Assembly (NCBI GenBank): GCA_003254905.1
Contig: QANU01111780.1
Coordinates: forward strand, 578,891-642,890
Reading direction: 5' to 3'
From: Nissolia schottii
Lineage: Eukaryota > Streptophyta > Magnoliopsida > Fabales > Fabaceae
DNA: 64,000 bases
A program made the position numbers and the translations under genes. Each line of letters begins with the position of its first letter. The first letter of the stretch is position 1. Shown here in pieces: positions 22,178-35,800 of this stretch. The notes under the pieces are model-generated. The model made no database searches. It was not told where the DNA came from and saw nothing but the letters and a program-made list of their open reading frames with translations.

Positions 22178-24084
22178 TTTCTCAATTAACATCATATTCC
22201 ATTAGTAACACGGTGTCTTTACCATCTTGTATTTGTAACATGCACTCTTGCTCATTGAAAATGGGGGATGGATAGGGTAAAATGTGTTGGGTTAAAATGG
22301 GGGATGAAAAGGTTTTTTCTCGTTTTTCTTATTCTCTATTTCATCATTCTTGCCTTGTTCTTTTAGCTGATTATTGGGCATGATTTGTGCTATGATTGAG
22401 ACTCTTTTGTACCCTTATTTTGATCATAGTGGAGCTTGATTGACTGACTTGTGCCCGTAGTTTTTACTTCTCACATTGAGAAGATTTTCCACGTTAAAAT
22501 CTCTGTGTGTCTTTTGTTGTTGCCATTATTTGTTATTGCTCCTCATAAATTCTTACAAGTTGGGAAAATTATTATCTGCTGCATATAGCTCTGATTAAGT
22601 TGTCGATTCATTGAGAAGAATTTCCCATCAAAATGCAGAAGCGCCTTTTTTTTTCCTTTTCATTTTTCACTTTTGTTGGACGTGAGAGCTAATTCTTTTA
22701 GAAGATAAGTCTATGTTGAATATGAGGTGGCAAGAATCCATTGATTGATCTATCCACAAATGAAACAATTAAGAGTCTTTTATATATACATATATATATA
22801 TATATAGAGAATCACTCTAGTGAGAGGAATTATTATATATGAGAGTGAGAGGAGTGAATCTTGGTCATTAAATCTTATATGAATGATCAAAATTATAACA
22901 TAAAAGTTATGTGAAATTTAATGACCAACATTCACTGTCTTATATATTTTAATCCTTCTCACTAGAGCCATCTCTTATATTATAAATATTATAAATTTTT
23001 GATATATCTAATTTATAAACCTATAAATTAATCTACTTATTCCTAACACCTGACGTTTCCCCGCTATTTTGTACTTATAAATGTCAAGTGTCATTTATAA
23101 GAATATATAAATTAATTTTTAAATTAATTTGTTAAATCTCTCAAACATTGTTCTCTTGTTTCTTTTGGTACAAGCGTATTTATATTACACTAGCGTATTA
23201 CCGTCCATTCGCGACCATAAAATGTAGCATGAGATATGAAAGTGTAAGGAATGAAAAAAAAGAGTGGAATGGAGAAATAGAAAGAGTAAAAAGCATTGTA
23301 AAGGAAGGATAGGTGGAGGTCCACGGAGGTATTTGAGGAAGGTTTATGTAGGGATTGTGACCCTTCCATGAATTTCCAAAATTACTACATATATATACTA
23401 ATGTATAATTAGAATAGAAAAGCTTGACAGTCTAGTGATTGTTTTGCCTCTTGGCTCTTGTCTTGGGTTCCACTCTCACTCAATGCACATTTTAATTTTA
23501 ATTACTTAACTTTTTTTACAATATAAAGGAATCACTATATAGTTCTAACAGTATAGTAAAAAGATGACATCAAACAATTAAATCAACACATTTTAATATA
23601 TTTTTAATTATCTCATTTATTATGAACTTATGAATTGAATCACTCATTTTTTTCTAACATATTATTAAAACATTGCATCCTATCAGTCATTCAACATATC
23701 GAACATTCAACAACAATAAATTTACGATAAATTTATATTTATCTTTTCTCAATTAAAATTATTTATCTTTCCACATATTTATATATATATATATATTATA
23801 ATATTTATTTGATAGTATATTTTATCATTTTTCGTCTCCCTTTTGTCTGATGCCACCAGTGGAGGTTGGAATAAAAGAACAAGAGTAAATAGTTATTCTA
23901 TAAAAGAAATTTTTTATTCACAAAGGCAACAATGTGATGTATTAAAGATACAATGAAAGTAGAAAACAACAATAACTCACCTATTGTATTCAAAGTTGGA
24001 AGCCTCACCTATTGTATTAAGCATCATAATGTGAAAAGTAAGGTCATGAATCCAATGTGCACGTTATAAAACGGCACATTAGAT

Positions 24085-24540
24085 GTGCGTCACCTTTCAC
24101 TGGACAACCATTTCAGCGAGTTCTTTTTTCTCTCTTTATTTTATTCAGTTACTAACACTGAAAAGTCTACTTTGCCCTTAAGCTTAAATCAAATTTTCTC
24201 TCTTGTGCCATTGTATCAAAAAATTATTAGCTACTCTTCTCGCCAGAAAAATTTCAGAGATTCTCCCTCCACCGCGGTAGAGATGGCGGCGCCGAGACGT
24301 CGTCCTTCGTCTATAACTTCAAGGTCGTCTCTCTCTCTCTCTCTAATGATCTTCGTCCACTCCCGAGCACATTATCTATTCATCTCTTACGATCTCAGCT
24401 ACCGCACAGCTCCATTGTTATCCTTAAACCCACCTTCACAACCTCCTCGTCGATCTCATTCCAGCAGCTTGCACGCAAGATCTAGTACGATCTCCTCCAC
24501 CCTATTATCACCGCCCCGCCTTCCTTCAACGCTGGGGTGA
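24085..24540 (+). other. GC-rich patch with open frame, possible 5' gene fragment
   Basis: A 151-codon frame with an internal start context at 24283 (GAGATGGCGGCGCCGAGACG) stands out from very AT-rich flanks. The protein is Ser/Arg/Pro-rich (SLSLS, PSQPPRRSHSSS) and has no domain I recognise. It could be a captured or truncated first exon, or chance. No downstream exons were found. Confidence 0.25.
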
Positions 24541-25491
24541 TAAGCACAATTTTTCGCCGCAAATCTCGTGAAATTTAATTTTGGACGAGAGCACCAAAAA
24601 ATTAAGTTTCAACTACTCCTTAGGTTAAAGATAGTAAAAATTAAATTACTAAAATATTGTTTGCTTGATTCATTCCATAAAAGGGACTACATTTACAATA
24701 TCACATACACATATTAGAATTTTCTAGACCTTTTTTTATCTTAACATTTGTCATCATCACACACACTCTATTAGTGACACCTTACCCTATTAGAATATTT
24801 CTATGAATATTCTTACTTTCACTAAGCATAATATTATTTACTCGTATCCTATTATTTCCTACTCCTAACAACACGTCTCCAACATCCATTTCTTTTAGAG
24901 ATACAAAAATTAACTCAAAAATCACTTTTAAAATATGTCTATTGTGTCACTCTTTTTTTGCATGTACATAAATTAATTGATTTTTTCTTTTTCGGATCTT
25001 TGTCCCATTTTCTAAATATTTTTATGTCTCAAATACTAATGTCTTTTTTGTCTCATGACAGAAACTAAACACTTACGTAACTTGATTAAAATTAGGAGTT
25101 GCTCTATGACATTTAAATGTAGTTTAGTTATAAGTTTCCTTATAGATAATAGATAGATTTTGGTGAAGTAATTTTATCTTAAAGATGTAATTAGGAGTTG
25201 CAATAATGTAGTGCTTGGGGATAATCTATATAGTTATAGATAATTGGCTTTAATTTTAGGTGAATAAAAAAAATATAAAATTTAGAAGGAATAGTTTCTC
25301 TTGAAACTGTAAATAAGAGTTATAATAAAAACACTTTGGGTGTTTTTGTAAGTTGAATTTCAGAGGAGAAGGAAAGGTTTTAAATTTGGTCATTACAAAA
25401 TTGAGCTATGCTTGTGTGGCCTAATTTGTTGCCAACTTATTCACTTAATCATTTTTAATTATTCACTTGTAAAAAAAAAATTTAAAGAAAA

Positions 25492-25833
25492 GGGTTAAAT
25501 ATGTTTTTAATCCATATAAAATTAAAAATTTTGTGTTTGGTCCCCAAAAATTTTTTTGTTAGGAATTAGTCTTTGAAAATTTTTTGTAGGTTTTAAACTC
25601 TGCCGTTAGAAGGAGTTAAGTATTGATGTGGTCGTAAAATGTGTCACGTGCCATGTGACACATTTAACGATGTCACATGTCACATTTAACGGCCACGTTA
25701 ACGCTTAACGTCTTCTTCTAATGGTAGAGACTAAAATGTACCAAATATTTTTTTACTAATTTCTAATGAAAAAATTTTCAAAGACCAAATACAAAATTTT
25801 TAATTTTACAGGGGCTAAAAACATATTTAACCC
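25492..25833. mobile_element. MULE-type MITE, family copy A
   Basis: Inverted termini GGGTTAAATATGTTTTTAAT and AAAAACATATTTAACCC enclose a long imperfect hairpin (AAAATTTTTTGTTTG-type arms) with the centre GTCACGTGCCATGTGACAC. The 9-bp target duplication is not clear for this copy because the flanks are A-rich. Confidence 0.75.
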
Positions 25834-26679
25834 AGAAAAAATTAATGAGATTTTGACAAGTGTATTTCTTTGTTGACTTAAAGCTTGGAGTAAGAAGGAA
25901 CATTAAAAGCCTTTTTGTTGTGTAAGAGCTTGCTTTTGCCAATGTCTTTGCAAAAAATCCCATCATATTGGGTTTGAACTACGGATTGGTGATGTAAAAT
26001 TGAGACAAGTTTAATGGTGACATGTCACTTTGTTAACGTCCACGTAGACGGTCTCCGTTAAACTTCTTAATCAAAAGACTAATGTGTCCTACATTTAAAC
26101 TAAATAGAAACTTGTTTGGCTATAATTTTTATAGCGGTACTAAAATGACGGACTTAAAATTTTAGAGAAATCAATTTCACGTAACTCTAGTAAAATCATA
26201 AATTGATCCTTGAAAGAGTTTTGAAAAATGCCAATCTCATTTTCACACTATTTTGTAAAATTAATTTGGTTATCTATTGATTTAATTTTCATTTTAAGTC
26301 AGTACAAACATGTATTTATATTCAAAAGAAAATCACTAACTTGTGTAAGATGTGTCACATTATTTAATAATATACTTTATATGATAATGTAACGTTATCT
26401 ATCAAACACGTATCAAAAGTTTCATATATATGTGACATATGGTACATTAATTAATGAGTGTTTTAGGTTGTGTTTGTGAATTGGGTTTAAGAGAAAAATG
26501 AAAGGCTTTGGGTCGTTTAATTATGGCTTAGATATAGAAAAATTATGACTAAGCCCTTCAAAATATTTTCTCTTCCTCCTATCCTCAACTCGCAAAGGCG
26601 AACTTGAAATGAAAATTTATCTTATCAAATTGATGTTACAAAAATTTAGAAAATCCAAATGATGTCTCCTAATTTTTTA

Positions 26680-27900
26680 GGAGAAATGCTCACTTTAGTC
26701 TCTGAAAGTGTAATCGTAAGTCACTTTAGTCTCTGAATTTCAAAATGATTTTATTTACTCTCTAAAAGTCGATCGTGATTCATTTTAGTCATAGGATATA
26801 TTTTTGTAAAAGAACTACTAACATGTCACGTTAAATGACACGTAAGCATCAATGAAATACTCACTTTAGTCCCTGTATAAACATGAGTCATTTTAGTCTC
26901 TAAATTTTCAAAGGAATCTATTTAGTCACTTAAAGTGTAAGTATTCACTTTAACTGTAATTTATATATATATATATATATTAAACATATGCTGAGGATTT
27001 CAAGGTTTTCAATACATTAAAAACTTAAAATTTTATCTTTTCAATAAAAAATTCACATTTATTAATTTTTTAACAAGTGGCTTTTTGTTAACAAAATTAT
27101 TTAATTAAATGTCATATTATATTATTAATTATACATTCCATATCTAATTAAAAGTTTATATATTTATTTAATTAAGTTTGGTTCAACAAGTCAACTAGTG
27201 ACCTAGTTCAACAAACCACAAAATGCTTAGTCTAATGAATATTTATTAATAATAATTATATTTATCATCAGCATTTAATGATTTTTACTATTTAAAATTT
27301 AATTTACAAAGAAATGACTTTTCTTGATTATTTAAATTTAAAATTAAATTTCACTAAAAAAAGACTTATTGTCATGACAATAACTATTTATTTTGATTGT
27401 GTTATGAATATGTAATGCAAAAATGAGAGAGCCATGAGTGAGTTTAGGTTAACAGAGGGGAAAAAAGGAAAAATTAGATATTAGTACTTTTTTAACCAAT
27501 TAAAAAAAATTTAGAGACTAATTTGAACCAAAGTTTTGTCATGTCACCTCACACTAANATGACTAACTTTATTCACGGCCTACACGTTCAGGAATTAAAT
27601 AGACTCATTATAAAATTCTTGAACTAAAGTGACTCAATGAGAGAGCCATGAGTGAGTTTAGGTTAATAGAGGGGAAAAAGGGAAAAATTAGAGATTAGTA
27701 CTTTTTTAACCAATTTTAAAAATTTTAGAGATTAATTTGAACCAAAGTTTTGTCATATCACCTCACACTAACGAAAATTGAGCGAATGACTAACTTTATT
27801 CACGGCCTACACGTTCAGAGATTAAATAGACTCATTATAAAATTCTTGAACTAAAGTGACTCATGTTTACACTTTTGGGGACTATAATGAGCATTTCTCC
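26680..27900. mobile_element. 1.2-kb inverted-repeat transposon-like element
   Basis: The ends match as inverted repeats of about 30 bp: GGAGAAATGCTCACTTTAGT at the left and ACTATAATGAGCATTTCTCC at the right. Copies of the CACTTTAGTCTCTGAAAGTG word recur inside. It carries an internal tandem duplication (27422-27862). No transposase remnant was seen, so it is non-autonomous. Flanks are T-rich and the target duplication is ambiguous. Confidence 0.65.
27422..27862. repeat. Tandem duplication of about 214/227 bp
   Basis: Copy 1 (27422-27635) and copy 2 (27636-27862) start AATGAGAGAGCCATGAGTGA and end AAAGTGACTC. Copy 1 lacks about 12 bp around the ambiguous base at 27558 (copy 2 has GAAAATTGAGCG there). 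Confidence 0.85.
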
Positions 27901-28194
27901 TTTTTTCAATGACTCATCTTAGTGTGTTATTTTTTTATTATTATTATTTTTATTTTTGTCACCTCTAGGATATTCTACACTTGATAGACATTTTTACGTT
28001 TTGGTTTTGATTGATTTTGGGTAAAAGTTGCGAACCCATTTAATAAAACCCAAAAGATATATTATTGTAAATTGAATTCTGAGTTTTTGCCAGTTGTTGT
28101 TATAGAGCCCAAATAAAAAATCACTAATGGGCTCAACTTGGCCCACATATTCCACTGCACGGAGAATAAGGAAAAAAAAAGTTAGGAAAACAAC
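27901..28194. other. Intergenic before tRNA-Asp
   Basis: AT-rich. The minus-strand frame at 27994-28236 overlaps the tRNA and is not supported. Confidence 0.5.
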
Positions 28195-28198
28195 AAAA
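28195..28198 (-). terminator. RNA polymerase III terminator of tRNA-Asp
   Basis: Four T on the minus strand, 8 bases past the tRNA 3' end. Confidence 0.65.
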
Positions 28199-28206
28199 TA
28201 ACAAAT

Positions 28207-28278
28207 CGCCGTTGCCGGGGATCGAACCCGGGTCACCCGCGTGACAGGCGGGAATACTCACCACTATACTACAACGAC
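28207..28278 (-). tRNA. trnD-GTC: tRNA-Asp (anticodon GTC)
   Basis: 72-nt gene. The acceptor stem GTCGTTG pairs with CAACGGC (one T-G wobble), discriminator G. The anticodon arm CCCGC-CTGTCAC-GCGGG gives GTC. The A box is AGTATAGTGGTGAG-like and the B box is GGTTCGATCCC. No intron. Confidence 0.97.
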
Positions 28279-28403
28279 TTTGTTGACAATAATTTCGTCT
28301 ACTATATTAAATTTATTTTCACATCAAACTGAGTTTTCATATTTGATTTATTTATTTTTGGCTAATTATTAATTCAACATATCAGACCTCCTTATAACAT
28401 TTA

Positions 28404-28749
28404 GGGTTAAATATGTTTTTAGTTTTTAAAATTTTTTAAATTTTGTATATTACCCCAAAATTTTTTGTTAAGAATTGGTCCCGCTAAAAAGAAAATTTTG
28501 GGGTACTCGTTACTGCTTATGTGATAGTTAATTTGACCACGTGACATACCAGGCCAAATTGACACATAGCATTGTATGTGACCTGCCACATAACCAAGTT
28601 AACTGTCACGTTAATCGTTAATGACCTAACTTTACTGTAGGTACTAAAACCCAAAAAATATATTTAGAGGGATGATTTTCTAACAATTTTTTTTGAGAGA
28701 TAAAGCACAAAATTCGCAATTTTTAAGAAACTAAAAACATATTTAATCC
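28404..28749. mobile_element. MULE-type MITE, family copy B, near-perfect 9-bp target duplication
   Basis: The termini GGGTTAAATATGTTTTTAGT and CTAAAAACATATTTAATCC match copy A. Flanking 9-mers TAACATTTA (28395-28403) and AAACATTTA (28750-28758) agree at 8 of 9 positions, the duplication size of Mutator-like elements. Confidence 0.82.
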
Positions 28750-29104
28750 AAACATTTAGAATATCTTCTACATTAACATTTTGTGTAAATGCTGTGTAAA
28801 TACAATAGACAAAAGGGAAATATTAGAGCAATGTTAGGTTAATAGGTTACTAAATAATTTGGGGCGTGAATTTTTATATAATTCTAGTTTTAATATGAAA
28901 ATCAATATAATTTTTATACCAGTAACTTATCATAAATATTTTTGTAGACTTTGCACAAAATGTAATATTTATCTAAAGTTGAACTCATATCATTGCTACA
29001 TGATATGCATCAAATTTTGGTCTTGCTAGAAAGACACGAGTTGTGCATCTCCTTAACTTCATTATGAGCTGCTAAAATAAGTTGCTAGACAATGAAAAAA
29101 ATTA

Positions 29105-29175
29105 GGGGCATTGCGAGCATTCAACTCGGAACCTCTTGCACCTAAGTGAGAATCATACCACTAGACCAAATGCCC
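29105..29175 (-). pseudogene. tRNA-Pro pseudogene (or tRNA-derived SINE head)
   Basis: The minus strand starts GGGCATTTGGTCTAGTGGTA, the exact 5' half of plant tRNA-Pro, and ends AATGCCCC. The anticodon region (TCACTTAGGTGCAAGA) has lost one base, leaving a 6-nt loop and two mismatches in the stem, and the T arm (CCGAGTTGAATGCTCGC) is mispaired. A T run follows (29094-29102 region). Confidence 0.8.
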
Positions 29176-31440
29176 ATCACCGTTGAACTTTATGTGTAAA
29201 TTAGTTTTTATACAAAACTATTGGGCAATTATTCAAAATACATAATAAAAGAAACATAATTAAGAAGGAAAAAAATGCACTGAAAACTAACTATTCTTTG
29301 ATCGTATTATAAGCCCTTTGCGTTTTGAAATTAAACGTGTCTTATGTTTTGTTGCCACTTCAGGTGGGTTTATGCGTGCTATATTCAGATTAAGGAGCAC
29401 TAGAAACGCATCATACTTTTGTGAAAATGTAGCCCGCCATTCTCATTCATTTGTTAATCAGACGTTAAAATAAAGTTTGATGTATTCCACCTAAGCGATA
29501 TATCATATATGTGCAATTGGGCATGCAACATTTTGTTCTCAAAGAACACGGATTGCATCTTAGCCTTATGAGAATGTTCTCTCGGCTAACTATAGTCTCT
29601 CCAAACCAAGGTGACAAGAAGACAAATATATGAGGACAAAGACAAAAAAAAATTCTTGCCACCAAAGCCCCAATTTTGCGTCCTTGGGCAAAAATTGTCT
29701 CCGTATCCTACAAAATACAAAATTTTTTTGCCCCCATAACTCTATTCCTCTGTTATATCTTTAATATCAAACGCAAAAGTATTTGTTTGCCATAATACAA
29801 GAATTTTCTATCCCTAAACTATTTATGTATTAATATATACAAAGTACACAGAAGTACTTGTTTGCCATAGTATTTCGATAATAGTAAATTTTTAAGGAGT
29901 TCATATGCTTTCAAGTGGACAAAGGAGGCCCGATTGTTCCTCAGAAATTTAATGACAAAAATCATGGGAAGAATATCACAACAGGCTGTCACATTGCAAT
30001 TATTTTTAAATTTAATCTGTGAAAGAAACTTAATCACACAGTAACCTAACGTAACCACGACGTAATGAAAAATGTTCCTTAAAAGCAATAAATTAAAATT
30101 ATGTATAGTTATCCTTTTTATGTTGGAAAATGATATAGTTGTATAATTATGTCTTTCCTCGTATAACAACTAAATATTATCCCCCCTACGCAGGGTTGAC
30201 ATGAATCAAACAAAGTCAGTGTCCTATCCATATATACCTTCCTTCGTACTGCTATTAAATCGCATGGTCTCGAAAGATCCTGCTATGACTCGTCAACTAA
30301 TAATATGGTATGTGGATTTGTTTCAAGGAACTATGAGTTAGATTAGCTTAATACAGGAAACAATGCTATCTATTGTTTACTGAACAATTGATGAGTTATT
30401 AAATAGATATAATATGTCATGGGAAAATTGACAACCAATAATGACATTTAATAACTCAGACAATTTCATACTTCACATGCTAAAGCCACTGCTTGACACA
30501 GGCATAGATCTCAATTTCCCTTCTCCTTAATGCCCTAAATTAATTCTCTTTCTTCTCATCCCACGAGCCTGACCCCAACTACGCTATAAATGAGGGGATT
30601 GGGTACTTCATAAATCGGTTAAAGAGTTTACAAGAAAAATAAACTATTAGTAATTTATTCACTTCCTAAAATGTCCAAAACAGCAATAAGAACAGGTTAG
30701 AGAAATGCATGATTTGGAATTATGCAATGCGAAGGATGTTAACTTTTTAAAAATTTTCAAACATTTTATGAAATCTTAATTTTGTAAGGCACTTGTCTGG
30801 ACAAAATGCATGATGACATTCATGATCCATATTGTTCAAGAAAACAGATACGCAATTCTGTGTGCAATTTGACACGAATTCTTTCCCATGATTGCAGCGC
30901 ACTTAAGTTCATCACTCATAAAGTTTATCAGCAAGTCATGACAGAAATTTCTAAGCAACTAGCACTTCAATATGGATACTTTCATCGAGAAAAAAGTAAC
31001 TTTTTCTCACATTCAAGCCGCTTGACACACTACATAGTACATACCAATTATCTCGGTACATGATTCCTCTAAAAATGGGCAAACATGGCAAGTGAGAGTT
31101 CCTCATCTGATTGGATGCTAGCAGGATGAGCACAAACGGTTCTAGTCATGAAAACCGGACAGCATATAGAACTATGCAGAGAGAACTGCAAAACACAGAA
31201 ACAATTAAATAAAAAGAAAAACATTGATTAGTATAATTTCATGAAAGTTTGAAACTTTGGATCCCTACAGACAATATGCTTTCTTTATTTTATTTTATTT
31301 TTATTTTTGTCCAGGAAAGATACAATGCTTTCTACCTGAGTAACCAATTGAAAATAGCAGAGAATAAGGCAATGAAATATTAGTAACCAAATTGCATCAC
31401 TGTAAAATTCCATATGACATAACATACCAGTTTGACCAGA

Positions 31441-32894
31441 TCAGTGATTGCCATCAGGTGCTTGAGCATTGGCATTGTAACTATCGTAACCTCCAGTTGA
31501 TGGTGCTGGCTGATTGGTTGGATTGGTTTGAAACATTGCTGATGAAACCATGGAAGGAGCACCATTGGAAGTTGGTGTTGCAGTGCTTCCGGGAACTGCT
31601 GGTGGGGGAGCTAATGTAGGGGGCCTGGGCAAGGAATTTAATTGACTCGGTACCTGGGGAGCACCAGGTGGAGGTACCATTGGTTGCATGGGAGGTCCAG
31701 AAACATATCCTGTAAACACCAAATGAAAATCACTAACATCAGATACACCGGAACAAAGCAACCAGTTTGTACGCTTGAACATCATATCTAAGATTTTCTT
31801 GTTCAATAAAATAATAGAAGTTTTCTTATAAAAATAAAAAAAAATAAAAAAAACAGAAAAAAGTATCATAATTGAAAAATGAAATCCAAATTACAAGGCA
31901 AATGCAGTAATGAAAGAAGATGGCAGCATAAGCCAGACTGAATGCTTCAATGAGAGGAGATGGCAATTTAGCGAAAATAATGAAATGGGAGGGAGACAGC
32001 ATATTCACCTGGTGCACCAGGAATCGGCCGAGGCAAAAGAGGTCTCATCCCCGGCGTTAACGGTTGACTGCCAGGTACTTGTGGATTACCAGGGATAGGC
32101 AATCTCGGCGGCGGCAATATAGGGGGCATGTTCGGCCTCACTAGAGGATTATAAACCACGCCGGCCTGCTGAAAGGCCGCTGCTTGCCCGAGATGCTCTT
32201 TGATCCTTTGATCAATTAAACTCTGGGTCTGTTGCTCTTCGAATTGCTGGTAGTAGGACCGCACATTTGCCTGAAAACACAAAAACAGATACCGAATTCA
32301 CAATGCACAATGGCAGATTCCAGTGCACTTACATTCAAAGAAGTGAGAATTTCACAGTACCTTATGTTTGTAACCTGCATTATGCTGTTTTCTCACAGAT
32401 GGCTGCAACATTAACCCGAGTAAAGTTAGTATCAACAATTATAGACTTGCTGTTGCAGCTAAAAAAATTTCAATAAATTACACTACACTTCAGATTCAGC
32501 TTGTATCTAATTAATTCAGTGTGGAACAAAAAGAGAGAGAAAACCCTAATTTCTTTTCATCCCCAAATTGAAAAAATCAACATCGGCATTAGCAATTTGG
32601 CAAGCTAATCTATTAAAAACAAAAATTAAAAATGGGGGAATGGCTATAGAAATTCAAAAGCAGCAAAATGAGGTAGCAAAACAGCAGTAACTTACGGAAT
32701 CGTGGGTCAAATAGGTATCGCAGTAGTCACAGTAGTACCTGCAAAATTTCAGAACGAAAACAAAAAAAGGAATTAGAATCATTCACGAATTCGATGAAAG
32801 CTGAGAAACATAAAAATTAAAAAACAAAAAAAAAGGATTGGTGATTTTTTTTTCGAATGATAGTTACTGAGCAAAGAGTAACGTACCGTGGCAT
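31441..32894 (-). CDS. U1C: U1 small nuclear ribonucleoprotein C (U1C), 5 exons
   Basis: Coding exons: 32894-32887, 32738-32696, 32402-32361, 32270-32009, 31709-31441; 624 nt, 207 residues. The first exon codes only ATGCCACG. The N-terminus is the matrin-type C2H2 zinc finger of U1C: Cys6, Cys9 ([14 protein letters not shown]), His24 and His30 ([11 protein letters not shown]). A helix follows ([20 protein letters not shown]). The rest is a Pro/Gly-rich tail ([32 protein letters not shown]) ending in [11 protein letters not shown]1C stabilises pairing of U1 snRNA with 5' splice sites in the nucleus. All introns are GT-AG. The divergent carrier gene begins 4.3 kb away on the other strand. Confidence 0.95.
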
Positions 32895-35718
32895 CGCAGT
32901 TTTCGATGCGAAATGGTTCCTCCGGCCTTGTCCAAGCTACAGAACTTTCTGGATGCGTTATTCCTAGCTCAACATTTATTAATTTTGGCTTCTTTTTTCT
33001 TTTTTTTTTTACTTTTTTTCTTTTTAGTGTAGGTATTTCCTCTAGCACAATTGAAAATCCTTTGATGAAAACAAGGGTATAAGATGACATCAAGGTGATG
33101 TTGACGTTAGACCACTAGCTCTTTTAATTGTTTGTGTCATACATAAATTTCATATTTTTAATGAATGATAAAAGATTAAATATAACATTATCATATAAAA
33201 AATGATGAGACTATTCATTCTCAACATTTTAATTATAGGTACAATTACAATAAAGTTGATAAAACTCTTAATTGTGTGAATATATCTTGAATAAAGTTTG
33301 TATGACCTATTTTTGTTGTGAGTGTGTCGAGAGATAAAATGATAAATGTGTGCTCATGCAAAAATAGAGTAAAACATCAATTTTGTATTTTATTCTTAAA
33401 CTTTTAAAATTATTAAAATTATCCTTAAGACTGTCGAACTGTCCATCACGTCTATCTCTAGAAGAATAGATCACAAGAATGAAAATGATGAACATTTAAC
33501 AACTTCATAAACAAAATTTATGATTTTAAAAGTTTGATGATGAAATTGATAGAAATTGTCAATTTCATAGATGAAAATGGTGTCTTTCTCTGCAACACAA
33601 ATATAAGCTAGGTTAGTTTCTTTATTAATAAATATTTAAATTAATCTCCGATGAAAATAAAAAATGGAGAAATTGGCAAAAAAAAGTATAAATAATTTAG
33701 ATTGATGCATAATCTTTACTATTAATAAAGGAGCTGAGCCAAAATAATTACCTATTGGTCATATTTTTATTTAAATTTCTCCTTTTATACCTAACCACCC
33801 ATTTGATTTAAAATGTCCACTAAATGACCAACCCATTTGAATTAACAATTCAGATTATATTTGCATTTAGACCGTAAAAAACCATTTAAAATTTAAGAAT
33901 TTTACTTTAATCCACCATTTAATTTTGCCCCCTTATCGCCACCGGTACTCATGCTAATGCCTTCCACCATTGTTGCCTGAAACATCGTTGACCTCCTACT
34001 TCCCTTTCCTAACCCCGACCAACTTGCATCTTTTCCTTTTTCAGAAGCATCCACATCAACCCAAAACTTATGTATTTTTCCATTCTTCATCAACCTTCAT
34101 CATCACTTACAAAACTTAAGTGATAAATTATAAAACTTACATTCGAAAAAAATCAAAACTTTACAAAAAATATTAATTGAAAAGTGGATTTAAAAAGAAT
34201 AAAATAAAATGAGTTAACAAAAAGATTTGTTCGAACAGATCATATCACGTTTTCTGTTGAAGTTGGGGAGGGCGATTTGAGGCTTCTGTTGATGGAGGGC
34301 TCGTGGCGGTCAAGGAGGTAGAGGTCGTGGACGACTTGGGTGTCAAAGGAACAAATCTTGAGCTTGAGGGAGGGTGGGTGGTGGCCCTTGTGATATTGGG
34401 ATGGAGAAGACAAGCGAGGTGGGTGGCGGCCATGAGGCCGTGGGGGAAGGTGACCTAATGTGAAGTTAGTGGTGGTGACATTACTGGGATGGCAACATTG
34501 GGCGAGGGTGGGAGTGCAATAAGGGATTGGCAAGGAAAGAGAAGAAAGAGACTTAAAGCTTACAATTTATTTGTTAAGTAGTTTCTATATGTTTTGAACT
34601 TCACACTTTTGGCCCATAATTAATTTGGTTCTTAACTAAGTAAAGACCAGGTTAGTTGGACCACCTGGTCTAAGTAGTTATAAGACCCATTTTAGTTTGG
34701 GGTAGAATATAACAACTTGAAAAAACTGAGGGCCTAGGTATCAAAAGCCATTTACTATTACACTTTTAACTTCTTTATGTTTTGTTACATGTTAATGAAG
34801 TATTAGTGATTTTTTATTTTGCCATTCTCTCCCAGCCCTCTCCCCAACCTCCTTTTTTTTTTTTTTCTTTTCATCCCCTGATCACCGTCTAACGTCATAG
34901 ACTTTACCAATTGTCACACCTCAACTTAGGACGTGACCGCACGTAGGGCTACTGCTCCTTACAAAAGTTCTGACGTGGCATACTAACGTTCATGCACGAT
35001 AAAATAAACAGCTTATACAAATAAAAGATTAATTTATAAATAAACTTTAATAATAATATCTTAATTACATCTTGTTGAAAAAAATGCTGAAAAGATAACT
35101 AATGTATAAAAGCTAATGTAGGATCTTGCCCTAGGAAATATGGAGCATATATAATAATATAACCCTTAGTAGACTTCACTGCAAAGCGGAGCTTACCATT
35201 GAAGCTAGACCTCGCTGCTACTAGACAAAGGGGACGTTCTCACTTTCCTCTACTATATCTAAAAAACATGTCAGAGGAGTGAGTTGCTAACTCAGTGGTG
35301 GGTACCTCGATACCACTCACGTAACAAATACTGCATGTAATACAATGTATATATGTATCTAGCTAAACCATAAATAAGACACATGAAAGTAAAGCTGGAA
35401 AGTAACTGCTGAAAGAAAATATGTTATGTCTGTAGCGTGTGCCCTCCTCCAGCAGAGGGGCGCAATGAGAGATACCTCTCGATCCATGATTTAAGAGAGA
35501 GTGAGTCCAACCTTACTTCATCAGGATAAATCCTCGCTGTTTCGGGAATGCTAGCAACCGGATACTGGATCTGTGAGGATATGCATACCCTAAAGTTGTA
35601 TAATACGGAATCTGAACTGCTGGGACGCTGACCCTATATAATACTGAATATAATTTGTGAGGATGTTGACCCCGTATAATACTAAATATAATCTATGGGG
35701 ATGCTAACCCAATACTAC

Positions 35719-35723
<5 letters not shown>

Positions 35724-35751
<28 letters not shown>
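35724..35751. repeat. (AT)n microsatellite
   Basis: About fourteen AT units. Confidence 0.9.
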
Positions 35752-35757
<6 letters not shown>

Positions 35758-35800
35758 AACTGAGTCATCTACTGTCATGACCCAAAAAGGAGGGGAACAC

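Larger units (their letters stand above)
22178..26679. other. Intergenic, transposon-rich
   Basis: Contains (TA)n runs near 22788 and 23781, a GC-richer patch at 24085-24540, and a MULE-type MITE at 25492-25833. No supported gene. Confidence 0.45.
28279..31440. other. Intergenic between tRNA-Asp and U1C
   Basis: Contains MITE copy B (28404-28749) and a decayed tRNA-Pro (29105-29175). The open frames at 29465-29665, 29819-30169 and 30806-31063 show no recognisable domain. The part just above 31140 may include the U1C 3' untranslated region. Confidence 0.45.

Noticed and set aside
24085-24540. Calling this GC-rich frame a gene
   Set aside because: No recognisable domain, low-complexity CT and Ser content, and no downstream exon. 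Kept only as a low-confidence patch.
31392-32476. Plus-strand frames opposite U1C exons
   Set aside because: Shadows of the Pro/Gly-rich U1C coding strand.
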